A stretch of 64,000 nt of DNA from an uncultured Lachnospiraceae bacterium (GCA_946414885.1 CAMKQH010000004.1:62001-126000), one strand, 5' to 3'. Shown: positions 8,351 through 17,110, counted from the first letter of the stretch. The notes: generated by a model not told the origin, from the sequence alone. Translations and numbers: made by a program.

Positions 8351-9457
8351 TTGGCACAGAGATTAAACGTAAGTTATAACCGCAAGCCCTGTTACGACAT
8401 TGTGTTTTCAACAGGCTGGAATGAATTGAAAGAGGAACTGCAGGAATTAGGCTTGACGGAAAGAAAGATTTGTGTTTGCACGGATTCCAACGTGGATGCG
8501 CTTTACGGCGAAGCCGTGCTAAAGCTTGTTTCTGATTGCTGCAAAAAGGCCGTGAAATTCGTGTTTCCGGCTGGCGAAGAGCATAAAAACCTTGATACCG
8601 TAAAGGATGCATATCGTTTCCTCATAGAAGAGCATTTTGACCGCAAGGACGTGTTGATTGCTCTTGGCGGCGGCGTTACGGGTGACCTTACGGGTTACGT
8701 GGCTGCTACTTATCTTAGGGGGATTGATTTTATACAGGTTCCCACGACCCTTTTGGCCCAGGCAGACAGCTCCATTGGCGGTAAAACGGGCGTTGATTTT
8801 GAAGGATATAAAAACATGGTAGGCGCCTTTAAGATGCCTCGTTTGGTCTACATGAATTTTGAAACCTTAAAAACGTTGGATGACCGTCAATTCTTCTCTG
8901 GATTTGCGGAGATCATGAAGCACGGACTGATCAAAGATGCGGAATTTTATGAGTGGCTGATCGAGAACATGTATGAGATTTGCGAGCGTGATCTCGACGT
9001 ACTTTCCGAGATGCTGATGAAGAGCTGCGTTGTCAAAAAGCTTGTAGTGGAAAAGGATCCCACGGAGCAGGGGGAAAGGGCACTTTTGAATCTGGGCCAC
9101 ACCATCGGCCATGCAATTGAAAAGGCAAAGAACTTTGAACTATTTCACGGCGAGTGCGTAGCGCTTGGAACCGTCGCGGCTGCTTACGTGTCCTGGAAAA
9201 AGGAACTTCTTTCCATGGAAGAGTTTTATGAGATTCGCGACATGTTCGTTCCTTTTTATCTTCCGATCACCGTGGAAGGCATTGATCCTGAAGAAATTTT
9301 GAAACTTACGAAATCAGACAAGAAAAAAGATGGTGATTCCATTCGCTTCATCTTGCTCAAAAAGATCGGCAAGGCCGTGATCGATACTACTGTCACGGAT
9401 GAAGAGATCCTTAATGCCATCAAAGAAATCTATTTTGACGAAGAGGCAAATGACTAA
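8351..9457 (+). CDS. aroB: 3-dehydroquinate synthase
   Basis: The 368-residue enzyme converts DAHP to 3-dehydroquinate, the second shikimate step, using NAD and a divalent metal. The NAD-binding phrase ALGGGVTGDLTGYVAATY, the active-site stretch GKTGVDFEGYKN and the metal ligands in LNLGHTIGHAIE and FHGECVALG are all visible. The start is TTG 8351 with GGGAGG eight bases upstream. lspA begins on the stop codon (TAATG). No other shikimate gene is in this window. Confidence 0.95.
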   Translation: MAQRLNVSYNRKPCYDIVFSTGWNELKEELQELGLTERKICVCTDSNVDALYGEAVLKLVSDCCKKAVKFVFPAGEEHKNLDTVKDAYRFLIEEHFDRKDVLIALGGGVTGDLTGYVAATYLRGIDFIQVPTTLLAQADSSIGGKTGVDFEGYKNMVGAFKMPRLVYMNFETLKTLDDRQFFSGFAEIMKHGLIKDAEFYEWLIENMYEICERDLDVLSEMLMKSCVVKKLVVEKDPTEQGERALLNLGHTIGHAIEKAKNFELFHGECVALGTVAAAYVSWKKELLSMEEFYEIRDMFVPFYLPITVEGIDPEEILKLTKSDKKKDGDSIRFILLKKIGKAVIDTTVTDEEILNAIKEIYFDEEAND

Positions 9458-9987
9458 TGGATAAGTATCGTAAAAAGAAGCTTGCATGGATTGCAATGGA
9501 TGCCGCGATCGCGCTGGTATTGATCCTTTTGGATCAATGGACCAAGAAACTGGTCTTGGCGAAGTTAAAAGGGAATGCGGCCTATGTTTTGATCAAGGAC
9601 GTATTTGAGTTTGATTACGTGGAAAACAGGGGCTCTGCCTTTGGCATGTTTCAGAACCAGAAAGTCTTTTTGCTGCTGGTAGGCGTTTTGTTTATGGGAC
9701 TTATGATTTATCTAGTGGTGAAAACGCCGGCGCAAAAACGCTTTTTACCCATCCATTTGATCGCCTCCTGTATTGTGGCCGGAGGTGCGGGAAACATGAT
9801 CGACCGGTTCGTTCTCGGATACGTGGTGGATTTCTTTTCCTTTGTGTTGATCCATTACCCCGTGTTCAACGTGGCTGACGTCTATATTGTTGTTGCAACG
9901 ATCACCATGGCAATCTTTTTGATTTTTGTTTACAAAGAGGAGGAACTCTCGTTCCTTTGGAAGAAAAAGAAAGCGGAAGAGAATTAA
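9457..9987 (+). CDS. lspA: Lipoprotein signal peptidase II
   Basis: The 176-residue protein has four membrane helices and the LspA signatures ENRGSAFGMF, AGNMIDRFVLGYVVDFF (first catalytic Asp) and FNVADVYIVV (second catalytic Asp). It cleaves prolipoprotein signal peptides after lipidation. It overlaps aroB by one base and is coupled to rluD by TAATG. The lspA-rluD order is very common in Firmicutes. The C-terminal tail is charged and Lys-rich. Confidence 0.95.
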   Translation: MDKYRKKKLAWIAMDAAIALVLILLDQWTKKLVLAKLKGNAAYVLIKDVFEFDYVENRGSAFGMFQNQKVFLLLVGVLFMGLMIYLVVKTPAQKRFLPIHLIASCIVAGGAGNMIDRFVLGYVVDFFSFVLIHYPVFNVADVYIVVATITMAIFLIFVYKEEELSFLWKKKKAEEN

Positions 9988-10895
9988 TGGAAGAATTGGA
10001 ATTATTGATTCCAGAAGAATATGAGGACGTTCGTCTTGATAAATGTGTCAGTGAGCTGATGGGAGAAAAGCTTTCCAGATCTGCCATCCAGAAGATGATC
10101 AAAAACGGCGAGCTTACGGTAAACGGCAAACTCCAAAAGACGAGTTATTGCGTAAAGGCGGACGATCAGGTGGCATTTACGCTTCCGGATCCCGTGGAAT
10201 ATGACGTAAAGCCGGAAAACGTGCCGCTGTCCATTCTGTATGAGGACGAGGATCTTTTGATCGTGGATAAGCCTAAGGGCATGGTGGTGCATCCGGCCGC
10301 CGGGCATTATGAGGGAACGTTGGTCAATGCCTTGGCCTATTATTGCAAGGGTAAATTATCTGGCATTAACGGAGTCCTGAGACCTGGCATTGTACACCGG
10401 ATCGATAAGGATACCAGCGGCTCGCTAGTCGTATGCAAGAATGACGCGGCGCACAAAGGGCTGGCGGAACAGTTTCAGGTACATTCCATTACCAGAAAAT
10501 ATTATTGTATTTGTCTGGGTGACTTTAAGGATGATTCCGGAACGGTCAATCGTCCCATCGGAAGAAACTCCGTTGACCGAAAGAAAATGTGCATCCGTGA
10601 AGACGGGAAAAAAGCGATCACGCATTATAAGGTCTTAGAACGGTTTGGTAAATATACTTATCTGGAATGCTCCCTGGAAACTGGCAGAACCCATCAGATC
10701 CGCGTACACCTTGCAAGCATTGGACATCCCATTTTGGGCGATCTGGTCTACGGGAAACAGGACTATAAGGGCATGGGCCAAATCCTTCACGCAGGCGTGT
10801 TGGGTTTCCGGCATCCCATTACGGGAGAGTATTTAGAAGTCAAAAGCGAGCTCCCGGAATATTTTCAGGAAATCTTAAGCAAATTTCGTGCGTAG
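9987..10895 (+). CDS. rluD: Ribosomal large subunit pseudouridine synthase D-type
   Basis: The 302-residue protein has an N-terminal S4 RNA-binding domain (residues about 12-75) followed by the RluA-family catalytic domain with HRIDKDTSGSLVVCK holding the catalytic Asp. Targets of this class are uridines of 23S rRNA helix 69; the precise site here is inferred. A TTG at 9957 would extend the frame into lspA, but ATG 9987, overlapping the lspA stop, fits the family length. Confidence 0.92.
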   Translation: MEELELLIPEEYEDVRLDKCVSELMGEKLSRSAIQKMIKNGELTVNGKLQKTSYCVKADDQVAFTLPDPVEYDVKPENVPLSILYEDEDLLIVDKPKGMVVHPAAGHYEGTLVNALAYYCKGKLSGINGVLRPGIVHRIDKDTSGSLVVCKNDAAHKGLAEQFQVHSITRKYYCICLGDFKDDSGTVNRPIGRNSVDRKKMCIREDGKKAITHYKVLERFGKYTYLECSLETGRTHQIRVHLASIGHPILGDLVYGKQDYKGMGQILHAGVLGFRHPITGEYLEVKSELPEYFQEILSKFRA

Positions 10896-10910
10896 TTTCG
10901 CGAAAAACAC

Positions 10911-10939
10911 TTGTTAAATTGTTTGAAATTTTATATAAT
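10911..10939 (+). promoter_or_regulatory. Sigma-A-type promoter for the cytidylate-kinase-like gene
   Basis: TTGTTA at 10911-10916 and TATAAT at 10934-10939 are 17 bases apart in an AT-rich gap. Confidence 0.75.
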
Positions 10940-11000
10940 TAGATTAAAGATTTGAGAAAAATTATAAAAATTGTTCGAACCAGAAAGGCAGGTGCGTATT

Positions 11001-11639
11001 ATGAATACGGTCATTACCATCGGAAGACAGTTTGGATCCGCCGGCAGGGAAATTGGCGAAAAGGTAGCTGAGTATTTTGGCATTCAGTGTTATGACAAGG
11101 AACTGCTTACGCGTGCAGCAAAAGAAAGCGGCTTCTGTGAGGAAATGATCCAGAATCATGACGAGAGACCTACGAATTCCTTCCTGTATAATCTTGTCAT
11201 GGATACGTATTCCTTTGGCTACAATGCTTCTTCCTTTGTTGACATGCCCATCAGCCATAAGGTTTTCCTGGCACAGTTTGACACAATCAAGAAGATCGCC
11301 AGCGAAGGCCCCTGCGTGATCGTTGGAAGATGTGCGGATTATGCGCTTGCCGATTATGAGAATTGTATTCATCTGTTTATTTATGCTGACGAAGAGACCC
11401 GCACGAAGCGCGTGATGGAAAAGTATAATCTTAGCGAATATAAGGCGCAGGAGATGATCAACAAGAAGGATAAACAGCGCCAAAGCTATTATAATTATTA
11501 TTCTTCCAAGAAATGGGGCCGCGCGGACAGCTATGACCTCTGCATCAACAGCAGCATTCTTGGCGTAGAGGGAACCGTAAAGCTGATCGTTCAGTACATG
11601 GAAGATTTTGAGAAGAGAAATGCCGCTCAGGAAAGCTAG
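11001..11639 (+). CDS. Cytidylate kinase-like family protein
   Basis: The 212-residue protein starts with TVITIGRQFGSAGREIGEKV, the P-loop of the cytidylate-kinase-like group (Pfam Cytidylate_kin2), and has the second phrase VIVGRCADYAL. Such proteins are shorter and more divergent than Cmk, and their substrate is not firmly known. ATG 11001 is preceded by an AGG-containing SD; the frame extends upstream without an SD. It is transcribed alone from 10911, and the rplU promoter follows. Confidence 0.82.
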   Translation: MNTVITIGRQFGSAGREIGEKVAEYFGIQCYDKELLTRAAKESGFCEEMIQNHDERPTNSFLYNLVMDTYSFGYNASSFVDMPISHKVFLAQFDTIKKIASEGPCVIVGRCADYALADYENCIHLFIYADEETRTKRVMEKYNLSEYKAQEMINKKDKQRQSYYNYYSSKKWGRADSYDLCINSSILGVEGTVKLIVQYMEDFEKRNAAQES

Positions 11640-11643
11640 AGTG

Positions 11644-11696
11644 AAAATATTTTTGAAAATAAAAGAAAAATATTTTTGAAAATAAAAGAAAAATAT
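11644..11696 (+). repeat. A/T-rich tandem repeat, 23-base period, UP-element-like
   Basis: About 2.3 copies of a 23-base unit (AAAATATTTTTGAAAATAAA...) lie directly upstream of the rplU -35 box. Phased A and T tracts at this spot resemble an UP element that binds the RNA polymerase alpha C-terminal domain. Confidence 0.7.
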
Positions 11697-11724
11697 TGAC
11701 GAACAGGCACCTATATGCTATGAT
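11696..11724 (+). promoter_or_regulatory. Promoter of the rplU-prp-rpmA operon
   Basis: TTGACG at 11696-11701 and TATGAT at 11719-11724 have a 17-base spacer. The A/T-rich tandem repeat immediately upstream should increase its strength. Confidence 0.8.
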
Positions 11725-11729
11725 ACTAC

Positions 11730-11806
11730 AGTATGCCGCATAACTAGGTAAAAGTGCGCGATCGCGCCACCAAAGTTAGCGAGTTTTTAGCGTAAGGAGG
11801 TGCCTT
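11730..11806 (+). promoter_or_regulatory. Candidate L21 leader (5' UTR)
   Basis: The transcript leader before rplU contains a perfect 12-base palindrome GCGCGATCGCGC at 11756-11767 and conserved-looking flanks ending in the AAGGAGGTGC ribosome site. Firmicute rplU genes commonly have an autoregulatory L21 leader; I infer that class by position and structure only. Confidence 0.55.
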
Positions 11807-11810
11807 TTTT

Positions 11811-12116
11811 ATGTACGCAATCATTGCAACTGGTGGTAAGCAGTATAAGGTTTCTGAGGGCGACGTGATCAAAGTTGAGAAGATCGACGCAGAAGCTGGC
11901 AATACTGTTACTTTCGATCAGGTAATTGCCGTTAGTGATGATACCCTGAAGGTTGGCAGCGACGTTGCAAACGCAACCGTTTCCGCAACCGTAGTTGAGC
12001 AGGGCAGATATCGTAAGGTTATTGTATACAAGTACAAGAGAAAATCTGGATATCATAAGAAGAACGGTCACAGACAGTACTTTACCCAGGTAAAGATCGA
12101 CAAGATCAATCTGTAA
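11811..12116 (+). CDS. rplU: 50S ribosomal protein L21
   Basis: The 101-residue protein begins MYAIIATGGKQYKV and ends with KKNGHRQYFTQVKIDKI, both characteristic of bL21. It is a structural protein of the large subunit that binds 23S rRNA. It is first in the rplU-prp-rpmA operon, with a strong AAGGAGG ribosome site. The next start lies two bases after the stop, suggesting translational coupling. Confidence 0.98.
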   Translation: MYAIIATGGKQYKVSEGDVIKVEKIDAEAGNTVTFDQVIAVSDDTLKVGSDVANATVSATVVEQGRYRKVIVYKYKRKSGYHKKNGHRQYFTQVKIDKINL

Positions 12117-12117
12117 T

Positions 12118-12450
12118 ATGACTAAAATCGTAATTCAAAAGTCTAAAGACGGTTCCTATCAGGGATTCTACTGTATGGGACATGCAGAATACGCCAAGAA
12201 TAATGACGGAGACGTGCTCTGTGCCGCAATCTCAACGCTGACGACGTGTACGATCAATGCGTTGGAGCAATTAGGTGGTGAGACGCTTAGTTATGCGGTG
12301 AATGAAGAGACGGGATTCCTGAAATGTGATTTCAAATCGGTTCTGCAGGAAAAATCCACATTTCTTGTTGACGCCATGGTTTTTTCCCTGGAGTCATTGG
12401 CAAAGGAATATGGTAAAAAGTATCTACAAATTCAGTTTGAGGAGGTGTAA
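12118..12450 (+). CDS. prp: Ribosomal-processing cysteine protease Prp
   Basis: The 110-residue YsxB/Prp protein has the catalytic His in [10 protein letters not shown] and Cys in GDVLCAAIS. It removes the N-terminal extension of L27 before ribosome assembly. That extension is present in the next gene. It has no SD of its own and starts two bases after rplU, so translation is probably coupled. Confidence 0.93.
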   Translation: MTKIVIQKSKDGSYQGFYCMGHAEYAKNNDGDVLCAAISTLTTCTINALEQLGGETLSYAVNEETGFLKCDFKSVLQEKSTFLVDAMVFSLESLAKEYGKKYLQIQFEEV

Positions 12451-12454
12451 AACC

Positions 12455-12742
12455 ATGTTGAGAATAAACCTTCAATTATTCGCTCATAAAAAGGGCGTGG
12501 GCTCTACCAAGAACGGCAGAGATTCCGAGTCCAAGAGATTAGGTGCGAAGAGAGCAGACGGACAGTTCGTTAAGGCTGGCAACATTCTCTACAAGCAGCG
12601 TGGAACGAAGATCCATCCTGGCGTAAACGTAGGGATCGGCGGCGACGATACCTTGTATGCTTTGGTAGACGGAGTTCTTCGTTTTGAGAGAAAGGGCCGC
12701 GACAAGAAGCAGGCTTCCGTTTATCCCAAGGAGGAGCAATAA
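12455..12742 (+). CDS. rpmA: 50S ribosomal protein L27 with cleavable N-terminal extension
   Basis: The 95-residue bL27 precursor begins [20 protein letters not shown]. The LQLF/AHKKG junction is the known Prp cleavage site, exposing the mature N terminus that reaches the peptidyl-transferase centre. The true start is ATG 12455, five bases after the prp stop and preceded by GAGGAGG; the longer open frame upstream overlaps prp and is not coding. Confidence 0.97.
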   Translation: MLRINLQLFAHKKGVGSTKNGRDSESKRLGAKRADGQFVKAGNILYKQRGTKIHPGVNVGIGGDDTLYALVDGVLRFERKGRDKKQASVYPKEEQ

Positions 12743-12751
12743 GATTTTCCC

Positions 12752-12782
12752 GGGCTTCAAACCAATCGTTTGGAGCCCTTTT
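12752..12782 (+). terminator. Intrinsic terminator after rpmA
   Basis: GGGCTTCAAAC at 12752-12762 pairs with GTTTGGAGCCC at 12768-12778, then TTTT. obgE follows 22 bases later, so some read-through is likely. Confidence 0.8.
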
Positions 12783-12804
12783 ACGTTATTAAAGGAGAAT
12801 TTCC

Positions 12805-14097
12805 ATGTTTGTTGACAGAGCGAGAATTATCGTGAGAAGCGGAAAAGGTGGAGACGGTCACGTATCCTTTCGCAGGGAAAAATACGTTCCTGACGGCGGC
12901 CCTGACGGCGGTGACGGCGGCACGGGCGGAGACGTGATCTTTCAGGTTGACAAAGGCCTGAATACCTTGATCGACTTCAGACACGTTAGAAAGTATAAAG
13001 CAGGCGACGGCGAGGAAGGCGGAAAGAAAAATTGTCGCGGCAAGGACGGCGCTGACATTGTGATCAAGATTCCGGAAGGAACCGTCATCAAAGAAGCCAC
13101 CAGCGACAAGGTCATTGTTGACATGTCCGGTGACAATCAGAGAGTGGTTCTGTTAAAAGGCGGCAGGGGCGGCAACGGCAATCAGCATTATGCAACGCCG
13201 ACGATGCAGGCACCCAAATACGCGCAGCCTGGCCAGCCCGCACAGGAATTGGAATTGACGTTGGAATTAAAGGTAATCGCAGACGTGGGACTAGTTGGAT
13301 TCCCGAACGTTGGAAAATCCACCTTGCTTTCAAGAGTGACGAATGCAAGACCAAAGATCGCCAATTATCACTTTACGACGCTAAGTCCCAATCTTGGCGT
13401 TGTGGATCTGGAGGGGGCCGGCGGCTTTGTCATTGCTGACATTCCCGGACTGATCGAAGGCGCTTCCGAAGGCGTTGGCCTTGGCCATGAATTCCTTCGT
13501 CACATTGAGCGCACAAAGGTGATCATTCACGTTGTGGATGCGGCGGGAACGGAAGAGCGTGACCCTATCGCCGACATTTATGCGATCAATAAGGAGTTGG
13601 AAGCTTATAATCCCCAGATCGCATCAAGACCGCAGGTGATCGCAGCCAATAAGATGGATGCCATCTATGACGAAGATCGCGAAAAAGCATTAAAGGCGAT
13701 CAAGGATGAATTTGAGCCGCAGGGGATCAAAGTATTTCCCATTTCCGCAGTTAGCGGCGAAGGCCTTCAGGAGCTCTTGTATGAAGTAAATGACATGCTT
13801 CAGGGCATTGGCGAGGAAACAACCACGTTTGAGCGGGAATACTTCCCTGAGAGGCTTTCAGAGCTTGAAGGGGAGCCTTATACGGTTTCGTATGATAAGG
13901 ACGAGGACGAGTACGTGGTGGAAGGTCCCAGAATTGAGAAGATGTTGGGATATACGAATCTGGACAGCGAAAAAGGCTTCCAATTTTTCCAAAAGTTCTT
14001 AAAGGAGAACGGCATCCTGGAGGAGTTGGAAAAGCTTGGTATCAAGGACGGCGACACCGTAAGGCTTTATGGCCTGTCATTTGATTATTATAAGTAG
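12805..14097 (+). CDS. obgE: Ribosome-assembly GTPase Obg (CgtA)
   Basis: The 430-residue protein has the Gly-rich Obg fold at residues about 1-158, the G domain with GFPNVGKSTLLSR (G1), DIPGLIEGASEGVGLG (G3) and NKMD (G4), and the C-terminal OCT domain after about residue 350. It acts in late 50S assembly and in stringent and sporulation control. The SD AAAGGAG precedes ATG 12805. yhbY follows by 12 bases. Confidence 0.97.
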   Translation: MFVDRARIIVRSGKGGDGHVSFRREKYVPDGGPDGGDGGTGGDVIFQVDKGLNTLIDFRHVRKYKAGDGEEGGKKNCRGKDGADIVIKIPEGTVIKEATSDKVIVDMSGDNQRVVLLKGGRGGNGNQHYATPTMQAPKYAQPGQPAQELELTLELKVIADVGLVGFPNVGKSTLLSRVTNARPKIANYHFTTLSPNLGVVDLEGAGGFVIADIPGLIEGASEGVGLGHEFLRHIERTKVIIHVVDAAGTEERDPIADIYAINKELEAYNPQIASRPQVIAANKMDAIYDEDREKALKAIKDEFEPQGIKVFPISAVSGEGLQELLYEVNDMLQGIGEETTTFEREYFPERLSELEGEPYTVSYDKDEDEYVVEGPRIEKMLGYTNLDSEKGFQFFQKFLKENGILEELEKLGIKDGDTVRLYGLSFDYYK

Positions 14098-14109
14098 GAG
14101 GCACAAGAA

Positions 14110-14397
14110 GTGACAAGTAAGCAAAGAGCATATTTGAAGAGCCTTGCAAGCAATTTGGATCCCGTATTTCACGTAGGAAAATCCAGCCTTACGCCCGAGA
14201 TCACGGAAGCTATTGCAGAGTGCTTTAACAATAATGAGCTGATCAAAGTAGCGGTATTAAAGAATTGCATGGATGATCCCAGGGAGATCGCGGAATACGT
14301 GGCTGACAGAACTCATTCTGAAGTTGTACAGGTAATCGGAAAGCGTTTTGTGTTATATAAGCCGTTTAAGGAGAATCCCAAGATCCTTCTTCCTTAA
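14110..14397 (+). CDS. yhbY: CRM-domain RNA-binding protein YhbY/YqeI
   Basis: The 95-residue single CRM domain protein has the family phrase HVGKSSLTPEITEAI in place of the GxxG loop and ends VLYKPFKENPKILLP. Members bind pre-50S particles. The start is GTG 14110 with AGGAGG upstream. It lies between obgE and nadD, the common Firmicute order. Confidence 0.92.
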   Translation: MTSKQRAYLKSLASNLDPVFHVGKSSLTPEITEAIAECFNNNELIKVAVLKNCMDDPREIAEYVADRTHSEVVQVIGKRFVLYKPFKENPKILLP

Positions 14398-14452
14398 CGC
14401 AAGAAACTGGCTGTGAATCTGCATTTGCTTGATTGGTTAAAGGAGTGATACC

Positions 14453-15055
14453 ATGGCAAAAATCGGCATTCTTGGTGGTTCCTTTCATCCGTTTCATAAT
14501 GGTCATTTAGCCTTAGGACAATATTGCTTGGATAAAAAGCTGGTCAGCGAGGTTTGGTTCATTCCTACCGGCATTTCCTATCTGAAATCTGGTCAAAAAA
14601 TGCTTTCGGGTGAAGAACGGCTGCGCCTTGTAAACATAGCGATTGGGGACAAACCCAAGATGAAGGCAGTGGACATCGAAATCCGCCGTCCGGGAAACAC
14701 TTACACGGTAGATACTTTTCGTGAACTGCGAAAAGAATACCCGCAGCATGAGTTTTATTATATTATTGGCGCGGATTGCCTTTTTAGTATGGAAGATTGG
14801 TATCATGCAGAAGAATTATTCCGGATTTGCAATTTACTTGTGGCAAGACGCGATGGGAAGAGCCGAAGTGATATGAGAACTAAGGCGAAGGATCTGAGAG
14901 ACCGTTTTCATGCCAATGTTCATTTGCTGGAATTCCGGGAGATGGACATTTCGTCAACCCTGATCCGTCAAAGGATCAAGGAGGGAAAAAGCATTCGGGA
15001 CTTAGTTCCGGCAGCACTTGCAAAAGAGATAAAGAATAAAGGATATTTTCGGTAA
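14453..15055 (+). CDS. nadD: Nicotinate-nucleotide adenylyltransferase
   Basis: The 200-residue enzyme makes deamido-NAD from nicotinate mononucleotide and ATP. The nucleotidyltransferase motif GGSFHPFHNGHLALG is at the N terminus, and the C-terminal ISSTLIRQRIKEG (here DISSTLIR) motif is intact. GIADCLFS-type strand IIGADCLFSMEDW is also typical. The SD AAAGGAG lies before ATG 14453. It is followed by yqeK six bases later. Confidence 0.95.
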   Translation: MAKIGILGGSFHPFHNGHLALGQYCLDKKLVSEVWFIPTGISYLKSGQKMLSGEERLRLVNIAIGDKPKMKAVDIEIRRPGNTYTVDTFRELRKEYPQHEFYYIIGADCLFSMEDWYHAEELFRICNLLVARRDGKSRSDMRTKAKDLRDRFHANVHLLEFREMDISSTLIRQRIKEGKSIRDLVPAALAKEIKNKGYFR

Positions 15056-15060
15056 TCATT

Positions 15061-15642
15061 ATGGCCAAAAAAGAGGATGATCCCTTTAAGAAGTTGACAA
15101 AAGCCATGGAAGAAACGCAGTCTGGCAAACGTTTTCAACATACAATCGGCGTTGAGTATACGGCTGCCGCCATGGCCATGAGATTTGGCGTAGACGTAAA
15201 TCTGGCAAGGCTGGCAGGCCTCCTTCATGACTGTGCAAAGCCCCTGGAGGACGAAAAGCTTCTGAAGATCTGTGAAAAAAACAATTTGCCCGTTTCAGAG
15301 ATTGAAGGAAGAAATCCTTATCTGTTACATGGTAAAGTTGGTGCATGGCTTGCTAAGGAAAAATATGAAGTTTCAGACGAAGACGTATTAAATGCAATCA
15401 CCTGGCATACAACGGGCAGACCCGGAATGTCAGATCTGGAAAAAATTATTTTTATAGCGGATTATATTGAGCCGAACCGCAAAATTGCTCCAAACCTGCA
15501 GGAGGTTCGCAAACTGGCTTTTGATGATTTGGATAAGGCCATGATCCGGATCTTAAAAGATACCATGGATTATCTAAAAGGCGGAGAACGGGAGGTTGAT
15601 CCCATGACGCTGAAGACCTATGAATACTATTCTAAACAATAA
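15061..15642 (+). CDS. yqeK: YqeK-family HD phosphohydrolase
   Basis: The 193-residue HD-domain protein has metal ligands in FQHTIGVEYTA, GLLHDCAKP, TWHTTGRPGMS and FIADYIEPNR. YqeK proteins are described as symmetrical diadenosine tetraphosphate hydrolases. The gene is in the usual nadD-yqeK-rsfS order. ATG 15061 has no strong SD, so coupling to nadD is likely. Confidence 0.92.
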   Translation: MAKKEDDPFKKLTKAMEETQSGKRFQHTIGVEYTAAAMAMRFGVDVNLARLAGLLHDCAKPLEDEKLLKICEKNNLPVSEIEGRNPYLLHGKVGAWLAKEKYEVSDEDVLNAITWHTTGRPGMSDLEKIIFIADYIEPNRKIAPNLQEVRKLAFDDLDKAMIRILKDTMDYLKGGEREVDPMTLKTYEYYSKQ

Positions 15643-15653
15643 AGGAGAGAATA

Positions 15654-16010
15654 ATGGAACAGACTTCGATTGAAATGGCTAATTTGGCAATTCAGGCGCT
15701 GGAGGATAAAAAGGCTGAAGACGTAAAAGTGATCGACATCAGCGAAGTCAGCGTCATTGCTGATTATTTTCTGATCGCGGGCGGAACCAATCCAAATCAG
15801 ATCCGCGCAATGTGCGACAACGTTCAGGAGACTTTGGGACGCGCAGGTTATGAATGCAAGCAAATTGAAGGTTATGAAACCGCCAATTGGGTTTTGATGG
15901 ATTTTGGCGACGTGATCGTTCATATTTTTGATAAAGAGAATCGTCTCTTGTTTGACCTTGAGAGAATCTGGCGCGACGGAAAGATCATGGAAGCAAAGGA
16001 TCTGAAATAA
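15654..16010 (+). CDS. rsfS: Ribosome silencing factor RsfS
   Basis: The 118-residue protein has the Iojap/RsfS core: DVKVIDISEVSVIADYFLIA, NQIRAMCDNV, and WVLMDFGDVIVHIF. RsfS binds L14 and blocks subunit joining when nutrients are short. It has an AAAGGAGAG ribosome site and ends the ribosome-assembly run. A bidirectional terminator follows. Confidence 0.95.
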   Translation: MEQTSIEMANLAIQALEDKKAEDVKVIDISEVSVIADYFLIAGGTNPNQIRAMCDNVQETLGRAGYECKQIEGYETANWVLMDFGDVIVHIFDKENRLLFDLERIWRDGKIMEAKDLK

Positions 16011-16025
16011 AATATTTTTGAACTA

Positions 16026-16058
16026 AAAAGGAGTCCGGGAAATCCCGAGGCTCCTTTT
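16026..16058. terminator. Bidirectional terminator between rsfS and the DUF378 gene
   Basis: AAAAGGAG (16026-16033) pairs with CTCCTTTT (16051-16058), and CGGGA with TCCCG inside. A and T runs on both sides let it serve rsfS (+) and the converging DUF378 gene (-). Confidence 0.8.
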
Positions 16059-16072
16059 CTTTTTCTTACCAG

Positions 16073-16282
16073 TTAATTTCTTTCCTTGGACAGTCGCATA
16101 TAAAAACTGAACAGATAGATACCGCACAGTCCCACGATGATATATACGATCCTGGAGAACCAAGACATATCACCGAACAAAAATGCAACCAGGTCAAAAC
16201 GGAAAATACCGATAAGAGCCCAGTTTAGTGCACCAACAATGGCAACCGTCAGGGCAGTAGCGTCCAAAAACTTATTTTCCAT
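16073..16282 (-). CDS. DUF378 small membrane protein
   Basis: The 69-residue protein has two membrane helices and the DUF378 signature VAIVGALNWALIGIF. The family (YuzA in Bacillus) has no defined function. It converges on rsfS. The 123 bases between it and lexA hold no gene, repeat or clear terminator that I can see. Confidence 0.85.
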   Translation of the reverse strand: MENKFLDATALTVAIVGALNWALIGIFRFDLVAFLFGDMSWFSRIVYIIVGLCGIYLFSFYMRLSKERN

Positions 16283-16405
16283 CGCTCCTCGTTTCCGCGC
16301 TTCCTTTCAGCGCCAAATCAATGTGATGCAAAGCGTGTTCGCTAAGCATTATCAGTATGGACGTGAATGGAAAAAAATATGCAGAAACAAAGAAAATCAA
16401 TCAAT

Positions 16406-17023
16406 TTAACGATAGAAGCGGAATACGCCAAATACTTTTCCCATGATCTTACAGTCGTCAACAATGATCGGATCCATGGAATCATTTTCCGGCTGAAGTC
16501 TAATATGCCCTTTTTCTTTATAGAAAGTCTTTACGGTTGCGGAATCGTCAATCAGCGCAACTACAATCTCACCATTTCTTGCCGTGTCGCAACAATGAAC
16601 TAATATGCGGTCGCCGTCAAAAATGCCTACGTTGATCATGGAATCACCGCGAACGTTCAACATAAAGGAATCTCCGCGGGGAACGCGATCCGCCGGAACG
16701 GGGAAGTAGTCCTGGATGTTTTCTTCAGCCAGGATCGGTTGTCCGGCAGCAACGTTGCCGACAACGGGAATGCTAACCATTTCCGTGCGAACCATCTGGA
16801 AGCTGTCATCACAGATTTCAATGGCACGGGGCTTCGTGGGATCTCTGCGGATATAACCGTTTTTCTCCAGTGTCTCCAAATGAGAGTGAACGGAAGAAGT
16901 GGATTTTAAGTTTACCGTCTCACAGATTTCGCGAACGGTAGGCGGATATCCTTTTTTTAGAATCTCATCTTTAATATAATTCAAAATCTCAGATTGTTTG
17001 TTCGTGATCTTTCCATATCCCAT
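16406..17023 (-). CDS. lexA: SOS repressor LexA
   Basis: The 205-residue protein has an N-terminal winged helix with [15 protein letters not shown], and a C-terminal S24 peptidase domain. The self-cleavage site is VGNVAAGQP (Ala-Gly), the catalytic Ser is in [14 protein letters not shown] and the Lys in [10 protein letters not shown]. RecA-ssDNA triggers cleavage and derepresses SOS genes. ATG 17023 follows GGGAGG by nine bases; the ATG nine codons upstream is before the SD. Four SOS-box-like sites lie between it and the divergent yneA-like gene. Confidence 0.97.
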   Translation of the reverse strand: MGYGKITNKQSEILNYIKDEILKKGYPPTVREICETVNLKSTSSVHSHLETLEKNGYIRRDPTKPRAIEICDDSFQMVRTEMVSIPVVGNVAAGQPILAEENIQDYFPVPADRVPRGDSFMLNVRGDSMINVGIFDGDRILVHCCDTARNGEIVVALIDDSATVKTFYKEKGHIRLQPENDSMDPIIVDDCKIMGKVFGVFRFYR

Positions 17024-17070
17024 GACTTTTATCCTCCCATTTAACAGCATGAAGAATCATTCCTAAAGTC

Positions 17071-17099
17071 ATTATAACACGTATGTTTCGAAAAAGCAA
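17071..17099 (-). promoter_or_regulatory. lexA promoter with SOS-box-like spacer
   Basis: Read on the minus strand, TTGCTT (17094-17099) and TATAAT (17071-17076) have a 17-base spacer. The half-conserved SOS-like site CGAAACATACGTGT (17077-17090) fills the spacer, which would allow autorepression. Confidence 0.7.
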
Positions 17100-17110
17100 A
17101 CATATATTCC

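Noticed and set aside
11644..11696. CRISPR array
   Set aside because: Only about two adjacent copies exist with no spacers; the element is a tandem A/T repeat.
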